Shown here one piece after another: positions 22,822-33,931 of a stretch of DNA of 64,000 nt; positions within the stretch are counted from its first letter, which is position 1, and each line of letters opens with the position of its first letter. The translations under genes and the position numbers were made by a program. The stretch is taken from NCBI GenBank assembly GCA_027946555.1, contig JAPEVC010000037.1, positions 62,001 through 126,000 of the forward strand, read 5' to 3'. Source of the DNA: Gnomoniopsis sp. IMI 355080 (lineage: Eukaryota > Ascomycota > Sordariomycetes > Diaporthales > Gnomoniaceae). The notes beneath the pieces are model-generated. The model saw only the letters and a program-made list of their open reading frames with translations. It had not been told where the DNA came from and made no database searches.

Positions 22822-24426
22822 GACAAACGTGACAAGAGTAACAAGACGAAGACCGAAGCCGGTGAATGAATGATGCTGATTTAGATCGCCAGGTTATCGA
22901 TAAGCCGCGGTTCGGAGCGAAGGCCGCGAGCAGGACGCAGGGCAAGGAGAGTGGAGCAGCTGAGGTGGACACTCCTCACGCGTCTGGGTTGTGTAGATCG
23001 TCAATGCCACACAAGAGAAGTGCCTCGAGCGAATGGTAGTGAAAAGAGAAAAGGCCTGCGCGTTATGGAAGTCTGGTGAGAGTAAGATGACTGATGAGCG
23101 CAGCGTTCCGAAGTTGCGGCGGCAGCGTCTTTTTTATCAATCTCGCTAAGGTTGTCAGTCGATCCCCGTGCCTTCCGAGGATCTCCTGTTGTTTGCCACA
23201 GCGTCGAACCACTTTTTTGGACTGCGAATTTGAAGATTGGAAAATGAGGATTGTCGGTGCTCTGTAACACATGGAGACTGGGACCAAAATCTATGTCTTT
23301 GAAGACGGGGACAGACAATGGCGAGAACGCTAATAAGAGGACGACCATGTCACCATGCCACGCATGAAATTCAAGGGTGGCGACGTCAAATTAATGCGCG
23401 CCTGTGCCTGACTGCCTGACCAGCGCGTCAACCAGCAAAAACGGAATGCCGTGTCTGGGCTGCATTTGTCAGGTATGGGAAATGAGGCGGACATGCAACT
23501 AACAGAGGGCCCGCGGGTAGTTGCTTGGTGGCTGTTAGCAGAGCCTCTTACTTAAGCATCTTCAGATCCGCTATCCTTGATCAATGATGGCCAGCTATGG
23601 GCTGCTGGCTCAGGGGGCCCGCAAACGGCGTTTCCGTCACTCCAATTCATGCCAATTGTTCGTCCAATTCTTCCTGGCGGTCAGGTCAGCCTTATTTATG
23701 ATGTGTCAATCTACCCCCATTGACTGCCCAGCATTAGACGACGTAGTACGACGACGCTTTGTTCCTAGCCAACAGTGGGTGTCTCCACACGGGCCATTGC
23801 TATTCCTGACCGTACGGACGTTCTGTGCCTATCTTTTTGACTTGAGTATCATATTCCCCACCACGTACCTAGTATCATATACAGATTACTATCCACGTAC
23901 TAGTCAAACCCGAACGACCTATCTTAGGTACCTAGGTAGTCAGGCGATAGGATGGTCTTGATCGAAGTTTCTGTGTGCCACTTCAGACTTTCTGCTAGGC
24001 ACCTCGGCACCCCAACAGTACATCCAACCTATCCTTCTACACAGCATAGTTCAAAAGCACTTGGTTTGCAAGTTCTGAGAAGGGGAGCCCGACAGAAGTG
24101 GTTGTAAACAGAATGTGTAGGAGTCACTATCACTCCACCACCAAATTTGACTGACCTTCTGCTAGTTGACCCATTGAACATATTACCCGCCGACAGGAAC
24201 CTCGAAACAGAAGGGGTCTAGGCCTATTCCACATTAGCCTCTCCACCCCTGCAATCCGTAAAAGTGGGCCTGCATTTTCTGGCCCCTCAATACAATTCTT
24301 CCCCGCGGTCCAAAAATCCTCCTCGAAGCCTTTTGGGCAGCCAGGAAAACATCAACTCTTTTTGCACATCCCCTCCATCGCACTCTTGCCAAATCCGACT
24401 CAAATCGTCTGACAACCACCGCCAAC
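22822..24426. other. Divergent intergenic region between SUR2 and TCTP
   Basis: 1.6 kb of promoter sequence for both genes. TACCTAGGTA occurs at 23929-23938 inside a longer TAGGTACCTAGGTA. The segment before the TCTP ATG is CT-rich, as expected for a highly expressed leader. No gene was seen. Confidence 0.5.
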
Positions 24427-25180
24427 ATGATTATCTTCAAGGACATCATCACCGACGACGAGATGATCTCGGACTCGTACGATCTCAAGGAGGTCGCCGA
24501 TGGCATTGCCTTTGAGGCCGACTGTGCCATGATCGAGGAGGGCGGTGTCGAAGTTGGTACGTTTGCCTGCTGGCAGCTGTCCTAGTCCGTAATAAATCAA
24601 CACGAGGCTAACAGCCATTGTTCGCAACCAGATATCGGCGCCAACGCTTCCGCTGAGGAGGGCGCCGAGGAGCTTGACGACACCAAGGTCAAGGTCAACA
24701 ACATCGTCGCTTCTTTCCGTCTTCAGAGCACCCAGTTCGACAAGAAGGGCTACCTGACCTACCTCAAGGGTATGATAGAAAACAAAAACACTCCACAAGT
24801 TGGCCACGGCTTCCTTTACTGACCACCTATACAGGCTACATGAAGGCCGTCAAGGCCAAGCTCCAGGAGCTGGGCAAGGATGAGGCCGAGGTCAAGGCCT
24901 TTGAGAGTGGCGCCCAGAAGTTCGTCAAGGAGGTCATCCTGGCCAACTTCAAGGACTTCGAGTTCTACACTGGCGAGTCCATGAACCCCGACGGCATGGT
25001 TGCTCTGCTTAACTACCGGTAGGCTACGCTCTATTACGCTAGTTATCCTTTTTTCGATATCCACCGTTCTCTTACCTCCACAAACTCAAATCGGAACTGT
25101 TACTGACCCATTCTAGTGAGGATGGTGTTACCCCCTACTTCATCTTCTGGAAGCACGGTCTCTCCCAGATGAAGGTCTAA
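24427..25180 (+). CDS. TMA19: Translationally controlled tumor protein homolog (TCTP/Tma19)
   Basis: This abundant, ribosome-associated cytosolic protein is linked to growth, stress and microtubules. Four exons, 24427-24556, 24632-24769, 24835-25018 and 25117-25180, encode 171 residues, the normal TCTP length. The start MIIFKDIITDDEMISDSYDL is typical of the family. IGANASAEEG matches the TCTP1 signature, and LNYREDGVTPYFIFWKHGL matches the conserved C-terminal block. Exon 1 ends in phase 1 and completes an Asp codon with AT from exon 2. Exon 3 ends at CG and completes the Arg codon of NYRED. Introns are 65-98 nt, and a GCTAAC branch site lies in intron 1. The stop TAA is at 25178-25180. It converges on the Aim3-like gene. 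Confidence 0.97.
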
Positions 25181-25494
25181 GCAGACAATTGTCTTACTTT
25201 TCCATGGTTACGATGATCGGATTGTCTCTTCACACATCTACGTCGAGCGTCGAGGGAAGCAGACGATCAAGCGTTTTGCAGCTTGAATTTGGGTCGTAAA
25301 GACTCACGGCGCCAGGAGACAAAATAATACCTTTCACGATTTACCTAAAGAGCGTTCTGTAGCAAGATGTGACTAGTAAACCATCCCAAACTGACCCAAA
25401 CGCCATTGCCATGCTGTGGTACCCTCCAATCAATCAGAGGATCACGACCAACTCGTACCAAGGACTTGCAGAGGCAGCTCCATAGCCTCTCTGG

Positions 25495-26824
25495 CTAAAA
25501 TGTTGGCCTTGTTGCCATAGGCACAGGGGGCGGCGTGTCATTCCTAGTACCGCCATCACCTCCAAACGCTGGTTTCTTTTTTGGTGGGGGTGGAGGAGGC
25601 GGTTTCTTCTTGCCCAGCCCTGCAACGGCTCCGATCGTACTCAGATGTGATTGTTCACCTGCGGCGTGACTTGCACCGCCAGCAGCTCCTGAACTACCGG
25701 CGCTCTCGTTCCCATTGCTCAAGTAGCCCTCAATCTTGCCGCTCACGCCGTACTTTTGATCCAGCCCATTGGCCGTCTTCACCCCTGAGGCAACCTGCTC
25801 CCCATGTCTTTGTCGGAAATTATTCGCCGTGCTCGCTGCATTCTTCGCATCTGACAGCGAGACTGTGCTCGGGTTCTTCTTGAAGTCCGACATAGTCTTC
25901 AGCGCAGCCTGCTTTTGCGCCCAAGTCGTGCCCTGTGCAGGTGCTGGTGGTGACGCTGCACCACCCGTAGATGACCCCGGACTCAATCCGCCTCCAACAC
26001 CAAACTTGCCAAATCGAGACTGCAACTCACTCATACCCGAGCCTGCAGGACTAGGTGGTTTGGGGCTACTCCTTCCCGGACTTGGCGACGGTAATGGTGG
26101 CCTGCCGCTATTCCCACCAATTCCCAGTCCCGGGACTGACACACCCGCAGCCCCAAGACGGTTCATGGCGCCTTGGTTTAAGAATCCGGCCTGTCGACTC
26201 GGTACATCTGCCACAGGCGATGCGGTGTTCTGACGTGGCGGCAGTCGAGGTGGCAGGCTCGGAGGTGGAGGCTTCGCGCTGGCACCTACAGTGGAGCGGG
26301 TGTATGGCGGCGGCGGTGGACCAGCACCATCGTGCACCGGGCTGACACCATTGGCTCTTCTCGGCGGAGGTGGGAGGTTCGATGTTGAAAGGCCGGTCGT
26401 ATCGGCGCGGTAGGGCCTTGGCGGGGGCCGAGGTTCAGGCTCGTCCGCAACCTCCTCGTGGGCGTGCTGCGTCAGGGCTACCTGGCCTGGAGGTGGGAGA
26501 ACACGCTTAGGAGGCGGCGCGAAAGACGAGGGGTCGCGCAGCGAGGAGATTGGGGTAGGGTCGCGAGACGAGGAGTGGGCGGCTGGTTCGCGACCGAGCA
26601 CAGAGCCCTGTGTGCGGACGGTCAGCGAAATGGAAACAGGTGAAGCTGTGGAGTTCTACGTTGGGTACATACAACTTTATTGCGGATGCCAAAGGTTCCT
26701 TTTTCGCCCTGGAATGTTAAGATTGTCAGCGCTAATGCGCAGATTGTCCATAAACTTGGTTCATGGCACGTACCGAGTCGGCGGGATGCCAGCCGCCTTT
26801 TTTTATTTCCTTGAGTTTGTCCAT
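25495..26824 (-). CDS. Proline-rich actin-patch-type protein (Aim3-like)
   Basis: Three exons, 26824-26774, 26708-26673 and 26607-25495, all joined in phase 0, encode 399 residues. The small first exons give MDKLKEIKKGGWHPADS and GEKGTFGIRNKV. Without them the large exon has no ATG near its start. KGGWHP at the N-terminus and the block WAQKQAALKTMSDFKKNP...ASTANNFRQRH are conserved in fungal proteins annotated like yeast Aim3, an SH3-ligand protein of cortical actin patches. Many polyproline stretches (for example KKKPPPPPPPKKKP near 369) are candidate SH3 or profilin ligands. There is no membrane segment. The family name rests on memory of the conserved block and could be imprecise. It is divergently transcribed from MTW1 across 323 bp. 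Confidence 0.7.
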
Positions 26825-27147
26825 TGGGAGTGTGTCGTGAAGGGCACGGCTCCCCGAATAACCGTATAGAAGGAGGTAAAAAAGGTTGACTGGCGTTGTC
26901 CGATCAAAAGATTGCGCGATTGGACTTGGGACTCCAGTCATGCCCGTTCGAACGGTGAACCGGCCTTTCATGGGCGTGACGTAACACTAATTGGACCCCT
27001 GGAACCGGGTGCCATTCAGCGGGCCTAGCAAGCCTGGCCAGCCAGTGAGCCCCTGGCATCCCTGCCAACAACCGCGAGCATGTCCAAACATCGCGACTTG
27101 ACGCGTCCCACGGGGTCTTTCCACGACTTTTGAACACCCATTTCAAT
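26825..27147. promoter_or_regulatory. Compact divergent promoter with CRE-like and CCAAT-type sites
   Basis: The 323 bp between the Aim3-like and MTW1 start codons must serve both genes. TGACGTAA, a CREB/ATF-type bZIP half-consensus, is at 26977-26984. ATTGG (CCAAT on the other strand) is at 26919-26923 and 26990-26994. Function is inferred from position and motif only. Confidence 0.4.
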
Positions 27148-28341
27148 ATGACGGAGGCAAACACAGATACGGAACTCCTCACGGAGCACTTTGGATATCC
27201 CCCAGTGGTACGTACGTCCTTTGATCTTTCCCTCACCACTTCTCGACACTGACCACCGCCGCAGTCCCTCCTCGACGAGATCATCAACAGCATCAACATT
27301 ATATCCGAGCGCGGCCTGACCTCCGTTGAAACCAGTCTTCTCAATGCTCCCCCCAGCTCTCTTGGCTTTGGTAAGCCAGCGTCGACATCGAACACCAAAT
27401 CAAAACGAAAGCGCAAGCAACAAGATCCGCCGCCCGAGGATGCAACCCCGGCCTTGTCACAAGAAGAAATTGAGGACCTTGCCCAGAAAGAGATCGCCAG
27501 CGGCACGCACCAGCTTGAAACCCTCCTCTGTACTTCAATAGATCGGAACTTTGACAAATTTGAAATTTACGTCATGCGGAATATTCTTTGCGTCCAGCCC
27601 GAAGATCGTGACTGGATGCGCCTGGGGCATTACGAGGGCTTGAACTTCGACAACCTACCCACAACCGTGTTGCCAAGGACGAACCCGGAAGGCGATGCAA
27701 TGGACCTCGATGTGGCACAAGACGACTCTGACATTCCCAACCTCGACTCAGTCAACCGCCTTCGCCGTCGCCTTCAAGCCTCCCAAAAGCTGAATACAAT
27801 GCTCCTCGCCGAGAAAACCCGCAACGCGACGCTCCTCACCGAACTCCACGCTCTCGCCGGCCGGGTCCAGCAGGGAACTAAGAACGCCCCGCCCGCTGCC
27901 ACGGATGCACCGCACCCGCCGCTGGAATTCCTGCACGATAAGGGCGATCTAGCACAGGCGGACGCCGCGACACCTCTGACGACTACGACGGCATTTGCGC
28001 TGAGCCAGTTGCAGGCGCTCCGGGCGCTGGGCATGAGTCTCGGAACTGTGATGCCAGATTTGGGGCCGAAGGAGGACGCGGGAAGTGGGCGGCGCACATG
28101 GCGGAAGGAGAGGGTCGAGTATGTAGAGAGTGCGGCGAGGCGACACCTGGAGAGTGTGAGAGGCCTGGAGCTGGGTGCCAATGGCGAAGTGAGGGATGGG
28201 GAGTGGCAGGGTGAAGGTAGGAGGATGGGGAGTACAGAGGTCGGCGCATTGGAGAGCGTGGCGGAGATGTTGGGTGGAGTTGGACAGGAGAAGGGTGGTA
28301 GGGATGTTGATGATCAGGATATGGAGGATGGGGCCGACTAG
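27148..28341 (+). CDS. MTW1: Kinetochore protein Mis12/Mtw1
   Basis: This subunit of the MIND/Mis12 complex links the inner kinetochore (CENP-C/Mif2) to Ndc80 at centromeres. Two exons, 27148-27207 and 27265-28341, in phase 0 give 378 residues. Exon 1 carries MTEANTDTELLTEHFGYPPV. Exon 2 continues SLLDEIINSINIISERGL, and EHFGYPP with the following helix are hallmarks of Mis12 head domain I. GTHQLETLLCTSIDRNFDKFE and YVMRNILCVQPEDRDW form the conserved second helix pair. Residues about 180-225 are a likely coiled coil. A basic KSKRKRK stretch near 65-72 could be a nuclear localisation signal. The acidic Gly-rich C-terminal tail is variable in the family. It shares its promoter with the Aim3-like gene and converges on the PPR gene. 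Confidence 0.93.
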
Positions 28342-28836
28342 ATTCTATGCATGTGCATGTGCATGCAGTGCCTTCGACGTCGCTCGAGATTAAAACCTGG
28401 AGAATCTGACCGAGCGTGGGCACCATATCCGAGCGCTTGGCTGCACGTTCCACGTCGGGATGCCACACCATGATACTTGCAATTGCATTGCCCGGGAATG
28501 CGAGGCTAGGAGGAGAAAACCAGGCTGAGGAACAGTATTGTCCAGATTCACGCCTCCAGCGAGGCTGCGCTCGAACGGCGACACTGGAAAAACAAATGGT
28601 GGCAAAAGGCACGCCTTGAATGGAGCTAGGACGGAGACTCAATCTGTGATAATTTCAACAGGCTGGCAAGGCGTTTTGGGGGGGCAAGCGGATTGAAAGG
28701 CTTGGAAACAGATACGACAGGTCTATGCATATGATTTGGGGCACGTTACCGGACGAATGCTAGTCCCTGGCCAATATTACATGACAAAATGTCGGCCATA
28801 AAGGCCTCTGTCTTGATGCGCGATATGCTGCTCGCA
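28342..28836. other. Convergent spacer, MTW1 and PPR 3' flanks
   Basis: About 500 bp between two stop codons. A TGCATG/CATGTGCATG repeat directly follows the MTW1 stop at 28346-28368. I looked for PUF3-type UGUANAUA sites in the PPR 3' flank and found none. Confidence 0.5.
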
Positions 28837-31650
28837 TTAAGAGCAACCAGCAGTAGGGCTAGGTAAAGTACCCGCTCGCGCTACCTCTCCAGGCTCCACC
28901 ATTGACCTCCATTCCGCTGCGGCCAACAGCCCACAATCCATGGCATAGCCCCAAAACCCATGCCTCCAATACCGATCCCACCGCGTCCTTTGAGCCAGGA
29001 ATCTGGCACTATTGTTCATTCCTCCAACGCTGACGCCGCGGTGTTGTTTCACATTGTCAACAACGCGCCGCGCGGCGGACATCTTATTGTCATGGACCAG
29101 AGCCCTCAGGAGGATTTCGAGCGTGTCGAGCGTGATGATGAAGCTAGTGAAATAGGTCTTTTCGAACCAGGCGAATGCGCGGTCCGTGGCGCCTGCGAGA
29201 GCGTATCCTTTGATGATACGTTCCCAGAAGACGCGGTCAACAAGGCTATGATTGTAGGTTCGTAAGAGCAAGTCGATGTCCTTGATAGCAGGTGGAGTCC
29301 GGGTGAAATAGTGATCCACCAGCACCGTGAGTATATGCGGGCTCGGAGTGAGGCCCTTTCTGTCCATGTACCTGAAAATGGCTCCAACTGCGCCCTCGGT
29401 GTGGGTGTCGGTATGTTTGACGTCGCGGAGGATCAGGTGCAACATGCGTCCGAGATTCTCCAGGTTGGCTACCACACCATCATTTTCCATGTCCGTGAGA
29501 AGCTTCTCAACGCTGAGCCGTTGCTGGACAGATGGCAGGTCATGTAGAGTACCAATGAGGCCCTCTAACAAGATGGTGTAAGTGGCCGCATTTGGTTTGA
29601 TATTGCTATCGCTCATTAATTTGAGTGTGGACTTGATTTCCGTGGAACGGCCCTCTCTAACCAGAGGGCCGAGAAGGATATTGTAGGTAAACACATCGGG
29701 CTCGATACCATGCTGCGATGCCCAAAGAAGGACGTCATTTGCGGCGGACTTCGCATTGAGGCGCAGAAGACCGGTGACGGCTGCGTTGACGGCCTTGATG
29801 TTCAGAGGAACTCCGCCCTGGAGCTGCGACATTCTGAGCATCTCGTGCAGAGCCCGTATGCCGGCGTCGGGCTCGCCAGCTTCCATTAGACCCATAATCC
29901 GGGAAGACCAGACTGTTTCGTCGAGCGGCAGACCAGAAGCCACAAGTTTTCTCCAGACATTTTCGATACCAGCCCCGTTTCTGCCTTTCCTACATCCTTC
30001 GATCATGCTTGACCATGTCTCCAGTGTCGGGGAGAGACCAATACTTATCATAGCATCCCATACATCGATGGCGCGGTTCGGCTTTTGGAGCGCGGTAAAG
30101 GCCATTATGAAAGAATCGAAAGCCTTCGGAAAACGTTCGATGCGGTAGGGGCTTTTTTGAACTTTACTGGTACCCCAAAATTCTCTCCATAATGTCTCCA
30201 GCGTAAGCACGTCACTCATACCAATTGCATATTTAATCTTTGAAAGAACGTCTTTCTCGTACAACGAGACAGACCGTGGAAACCTGCCATCCGTAGATCT
30301 GTCAAGCCGGTGAAAGTCGCTCGATTTGATGTTGGCACCTTCTTTGCGCTCTTGCCTTTTATTCCTCGCTCCCTGCCCGTGGAGCCGCTCGAGAACAGCG
30401 TCCCATTGCTTCAGGACATATAGAAGGACCGTTGGGTGAGGCTCCAGCATTTGGACAATAGCAGGTGATTTGATTGGACAAGCGCTCACGACATGGCCGA
30501 TCGGAACAAGCAGAGGCTTTGCTTTCTGTCGTGCACTGGTAGTCGATTGCTCGTCATCGACAAGCAACACAAATGTGGCGATGGCGACTGCAGGTATCTC
30601 TCTGACCTGTCCCACCCAATCGGGGAATATGCAGCTGAATGCGCCCTTGTAGTTCTGCTTCCATGCGTGGAATTGAAGGTTGTCCGAATCAATGTCTGGA
30701 AGTCGAAACTCAGCTTCTTCGGAAGTCTGCAGCGTGGAGGATTTAGGACTCATTTTGTGGCGGTGGAAGATGATCCATGAATCGACGAGGTCATCGATAA
30801 GCTGCTCCTTCTGGAGCTTCGCGGTGGCGTACGCCTCGTCGCTTTCATAATCGGTACGGACTGCGCTCTTTGCGAGAATGGCCCTGATAAGGCCCAACAT
30901 CATGTCGGACCACCTTTTGGAGCCCAAGCTGTCCATCTCGTGCAAGTATTGAGTGATTTGGGAGACCGAAGGTAACTTCACATTGTCGAAATTTGCCGTC
31001 TTGGCCAAGGCCACTTTGCCCATCAAATAAGCACCTCGTTGCCTAAGCAGCCGTTGCCTCCCTCCGAAAGGATTCCCATTCCACAATTTCGTCAGGAAAA
31101 AATCTAAGCACTCTTCAATGCTCTGCTCCTTCATCATCGGCCGGATTTTGGCCAGGTTGGCGTAGTATTCAACGACTTCGGGCGAGAGATCCTGTGTTTC
31201 GGCAGGAGTGGCATCTTTCTTGTCCCGGCTGACCTGTTGTCTGACGACGTTTTCAAATATCTTTAGGGAATTCTTACGGAGCGGGCTCACGTTTTTCCTT
31301 CTCCTGGCTTGTTGTGGCATCGTGCTGAAGCGTCCCGACGAGCGTGGGTCATGGGCTTTGTCCACATGATTTGCTTTTGGAAAGTCGTCCTCAGTGGCCC
31401 ACGGTTCACTGATGTCGATGTCGGTGTCGATGTCAACGTCGAAGTCGATGTCGGTGTTAGCGGTGGGGGTCTCAAACGATGAAACGGAGTCGTCGACGGA
31501 GTAGAGTTTTGAAGTCTGTGTCGTCGAGGATGTTGACCTGATGAGTGGTCTGGCCCACCACTGCGGAAGTCGAGGCACGCGAGGCTTTGAAAGAGCCGTG
31601 GCGACGAGTTGTCGGCGACATGAGAAGCATATCATCGGAGATGATTGCAT
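28837..31650 (-). CDS. Mitochondrial pentatricopeptide-repeat (PPR) protein, Cya5-like
   Basis: A single exon of 937 residues with a true ATG at 31650-31648. The N-terminus (about 1-45) is basic, Ser-rich and free of acidic residues, as expected of a mitochondrial targeting peptide. An unusual Asp/Ile/Val tract lies near 68-82. PPR helical pairs run from about 525 to 900, most clearly GLSPTLETWSSMIEGCRK near 535 and two consecutive units, GIEPDVFTYNILLGPLVREG and NIKPNAATYTILLEGLIG, near 650-690. PPR proteins bind organellar RNA and control its processing or translation. Architecture and length resemble Neurospora CYA-5, needed for cox1 expression, but the ortholog call is tentative. It shares a divergent promoter with the acid phosphatase gene. 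Confidence 0.85.
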   Translation of the reverse strand: MQSSPMICFSCRRQLVATALSKPRVPRLPQWWARPLIRSTSSTTQTSKLYSVDDSVSSFETPTANTDIDFDVDIDTDIDISEPWATEDDFPKANHVDKAHDPRSSGRFSTMPQQARRRKNVSPLRKNSLKIFENVVRQQVSRDKKDATPAETQDLSPEVVEYYANLAKIRPMMKEQSIEECLDFFLTKLWNGNPFGGRQRLLRQRGAYLMGKVALAKTANFDNVKLPSVSQITQYLHEMDSLGSKRWSDMMLGLIRAILAKSAVRTDYESDEAYATAKLQKEQLIDDLVDSWIIFHRHKMSPKSSTLQTSEEAEFRLPDIDSDNLQFHAWKQNYKGAFSCIFPDWVGQVREIPAVAIATFVLLVDDEQSTTSARQKAKPLLVPIGHVVSACPIKSPAIVQMLEPHPTVLLYVLKQWDAVLERLHGQGARNKRQERKEGANIKSSDFHRLDRSTDGRFPRSVSLYEKDVLSKIKYAIGMSDVLTLETLWREFWGTSKVQKSPYRIERFPKAFDSFIMAFTALQKPNRAIDVWDAMISIGLSPTLETWSSMIEGCRKGRNGAGIENVWRKLVASGLPLDETVWSSRIMGLMEAGEPDAGIRALHEMLRMSQLQGGVPLNIKAVNAAVTGLLRLNAKSAANDVLLWASQHGIEPDVFTYNILLGPLVREGRSTEIKSTLKLMSDSNIKPNAATYTILLEGLIGTLHDLPSVQQRLSVEKLLTDMENDGVVANLENLGRMLHLILRDVKHTDTHTEGAVGAIFRYMDRKGLTPSPHILTVLVDHYFTRTPPAIKDIDLLLRTYNHSLVDRVFWERIIKGYALAGATDRAFAWFEKTYFTSFIITLDTLEILLRALVHDNKMSAARRVVDNVKQHRGVSVGGMNNSARFLAQRTRWDRYWRHGFWGYAMDCGLLAAAEWRSMVEPGEVARAGTLPSPTAGCS

Positions 31651-32270
31651 GGCGTCAAAAGCGCCCAGCTCGGGTATTTCATGGATTGCATTCGGGTTTG
31701 AGGAAGTTCAGTATGCTGGAGCCCAGCGTCGAAAAGTATCCATGGAGTTGGGGGATGCTTAAGCCAGTGATGTGTGTGTGGGTGTGTAGGTGGGTGAGTT
31801 GTCGAAGCTTTACTATGTAGAAAAAGCTTCAATGTTCACTTGCGGTCGCGATTCGCGATCGCGTGGGGAATTCCTGAGAGTGTCCTTGACCCTTGGACTT
31901 TGAGGTACCTACCCAAGTACCTGTAGTAGCATATTGCACCTCCAAGGCGGCCGACTCGGCGCACGTCACAGCGCACACCGACGTCACTTGGCAGGCGGAC
32001 TCAGCCGGTCAAACGCCGAGAACCTGCAACGTGGGTGATAGCCTCACATGTACCTTGTACAATGTACTGAGTTGCCCAGCTCCAATTCCTACGTTTCATT
32101 CTCCTCGCTCAGTCAACAATGTCCTGCAAATAATTCATACTAACAGCTCTTAAAGTTTCAGGGATTGCGACATTTCTTTCCCAAGCGAGCTTCCTTGGAC
32201 TCCCAGTCCTTTCAACTTCCGCATCTTGCGTGACGTGAATAGCAGCGAGAGGCGCCTTTCGCACGTCGAC
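31651..32270. promoter_or_regulatory. Divergent promoter of PPR and acid phosphatase genes
   Basis: 620 bp between two start codons. Two direct copies of TCGCGAT followed by CGCG lie at 31846-31863. A GAAGCTTT/AAAGCTTC inverted repeat lies at 31804-31830. GGTACCTACC and AGTACCTG motifs follow near 31904-31924. Any regulatory role is inferred from position. Confidence 0.4.
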
Positions 32271-33931
32271 ATGACAACCCTTCAAGCCCGCAAACCATAC
32301 ACAGAGGAAGAGCTGAAGAGGCTCTACCCCGCTGGCTTGGAGCTTCAGCAGGTTCAGATCCTTCTCCGACATGGCGAGCGTACCCCAGTCTCGCCACGGT
32401 TCTCAAATGCAGGCCTTCCAGCATACTGGCCTTATTGCGCCGCTGCTCGGCACATGAGAAACGCCGTGATGAAACGAACAGAAGATGGAAAGTCCACCGC
32501 ATTCACAACTCTGGAATGGAAACGGCGCTTGGAAACCTTTGGGCCCAACGACGCACCCGTCATCGCGACCGGACCTAAGGGTGAAATGGATGCCGTGTGT
32601 GACATGGGTGAGTCGAGTCTCCTTGAAATCATCTTTGGTATTTCTGCTTAACTACTTATAGGTATGCTCACGGACAAGGGCCGCCTCACTACCCTCGAGC
32701 TGGGCGAACGTCTACGTGCCCTGTACGTAGACCGGCTGGGGTTCCTACCCAAGACCATCGACTCACCTGATCTCATCTATCTACGTGCAACGCCTGTACC
32801 TCGCGCGCTTGAGTCTATGCAGCAAGCTTTCGAGGGCCTCTATCCTACGCACACCCGTCCAACTAACTTTCCACCGCCCACCATCCTCACAAGGGCCTTG
32901 GCCGACGAAACTCTTCTTCCCAATGATGGGTCCTGTCGCCGCCTGGCTGTTCTCTCCCAGGCTTTTGGTCAGCGGACTGCAGATCGCTGGAATCATTCAG
33001 ATGAAATGGCCTACCTGACCAAGGTGTACGGCAAATGGATGCCCGAGGGCAAGGTGGCCGTCGACGCCAAACCTCGCCTTTCTGGTCTCATGGATACTGT
33101 CAATGCCACGGATGCTCACGGCCCTGAAACACGTCTACCAAAGGAATTCTACGACCCAAAAGCAAGGGCTATCATCGAGAAGATTGGCGTCGAAGAGTGG
33201 TTCTCTGGATTTAAGGAGTCGCAGGAGTACCGCACTCTGGGCATAGGAGGACTTATGGGCGATGTCACTGCTCGCATGGTGGGCAGTGTGGAAAACAGCT
33301 CTGCAGATGGCGAGTACGAGTTGATGCGCACGAGTGGCCAGGCGCCGACGCCCGTCAAGTTCGGGTTGAGCGGAACGCATGATACCACCCTAGCTGGATG
33401 TCTCGCGAGTGTAGGCGCATTCACGACGGATCGCTGGCCGCCCTTCACAAGTCACATCGCCTTTGAGTTGTTTAGGTCGGCGAAGATCCCGGAAAAAGCG
33501 GGGGTTGCGGTTCCCACTAAAGCCATCGACGCTGCCTCGGCAGCCAAAGTCAGTTGGCTGGGTTCATTTTTCGGATCTTCATCGCCAGCAGGACAACCTC
33601 CACCCGGGATTGGCCGGAAGATGACTGAGGAGTTGAGCGGGGCCGAGAAGCAGAAGCTGGATGGCTATTATGTCCGGCTCCGCTATAATGATGAGATTGT
33701 CACAATACCTGGCTGCAAATCACAAGGGAACCATCTGCCAGGAGACGAGACTTTTTGCACTTTGGTATGTTAGCTCATCCTTCATCCTCTCTATTTATAT
33801 TGCTGACATCCACAAAGGCTGCGTTCAAGTCGATTGTCGACAAATTCACCCCTAAGAATTGGAAAGAGGAGTGCAAGGTGAAGACAGATAGACCTGCAAT
33901 TCCTGCCCAGCCTGAGGTTGCTGGATACTAG
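32271..33931 (+). CDS. Histidine acid phosphatase (branch 2), ACP6/lysophosphatidate-phosphatase-like
   Basis: Three exons, 32271-32607, 32662-33764 and 33818-33931, encode 517 residues. The histidine-phosphatase core is complete: R33HGERTP39 holds the nucleophile His34, and THD with His352-Asp353 supplies the proton donor. The Arg in YLRATPVPRALES is the second phosphate-binding arginine. DKGRLTTLELGERLR and TDRWPPFTSHIAFEL recall the ACP6-like subgroup. There is no N-terminal signal peptide, so an intracellular enzyme is likely, unlike secreted phytases or Pho5. A 60-residue low-complexity insertion (WLGSFFGSSSPAGQPPPG) sits between the core and the GYYVRLRYND strand. The substrate cannot be read from the sequence. 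The joins are in phase 1 (DMG-MLTDKG) and phase 0 (CTL-AAFKS). Confidence 0.88.
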
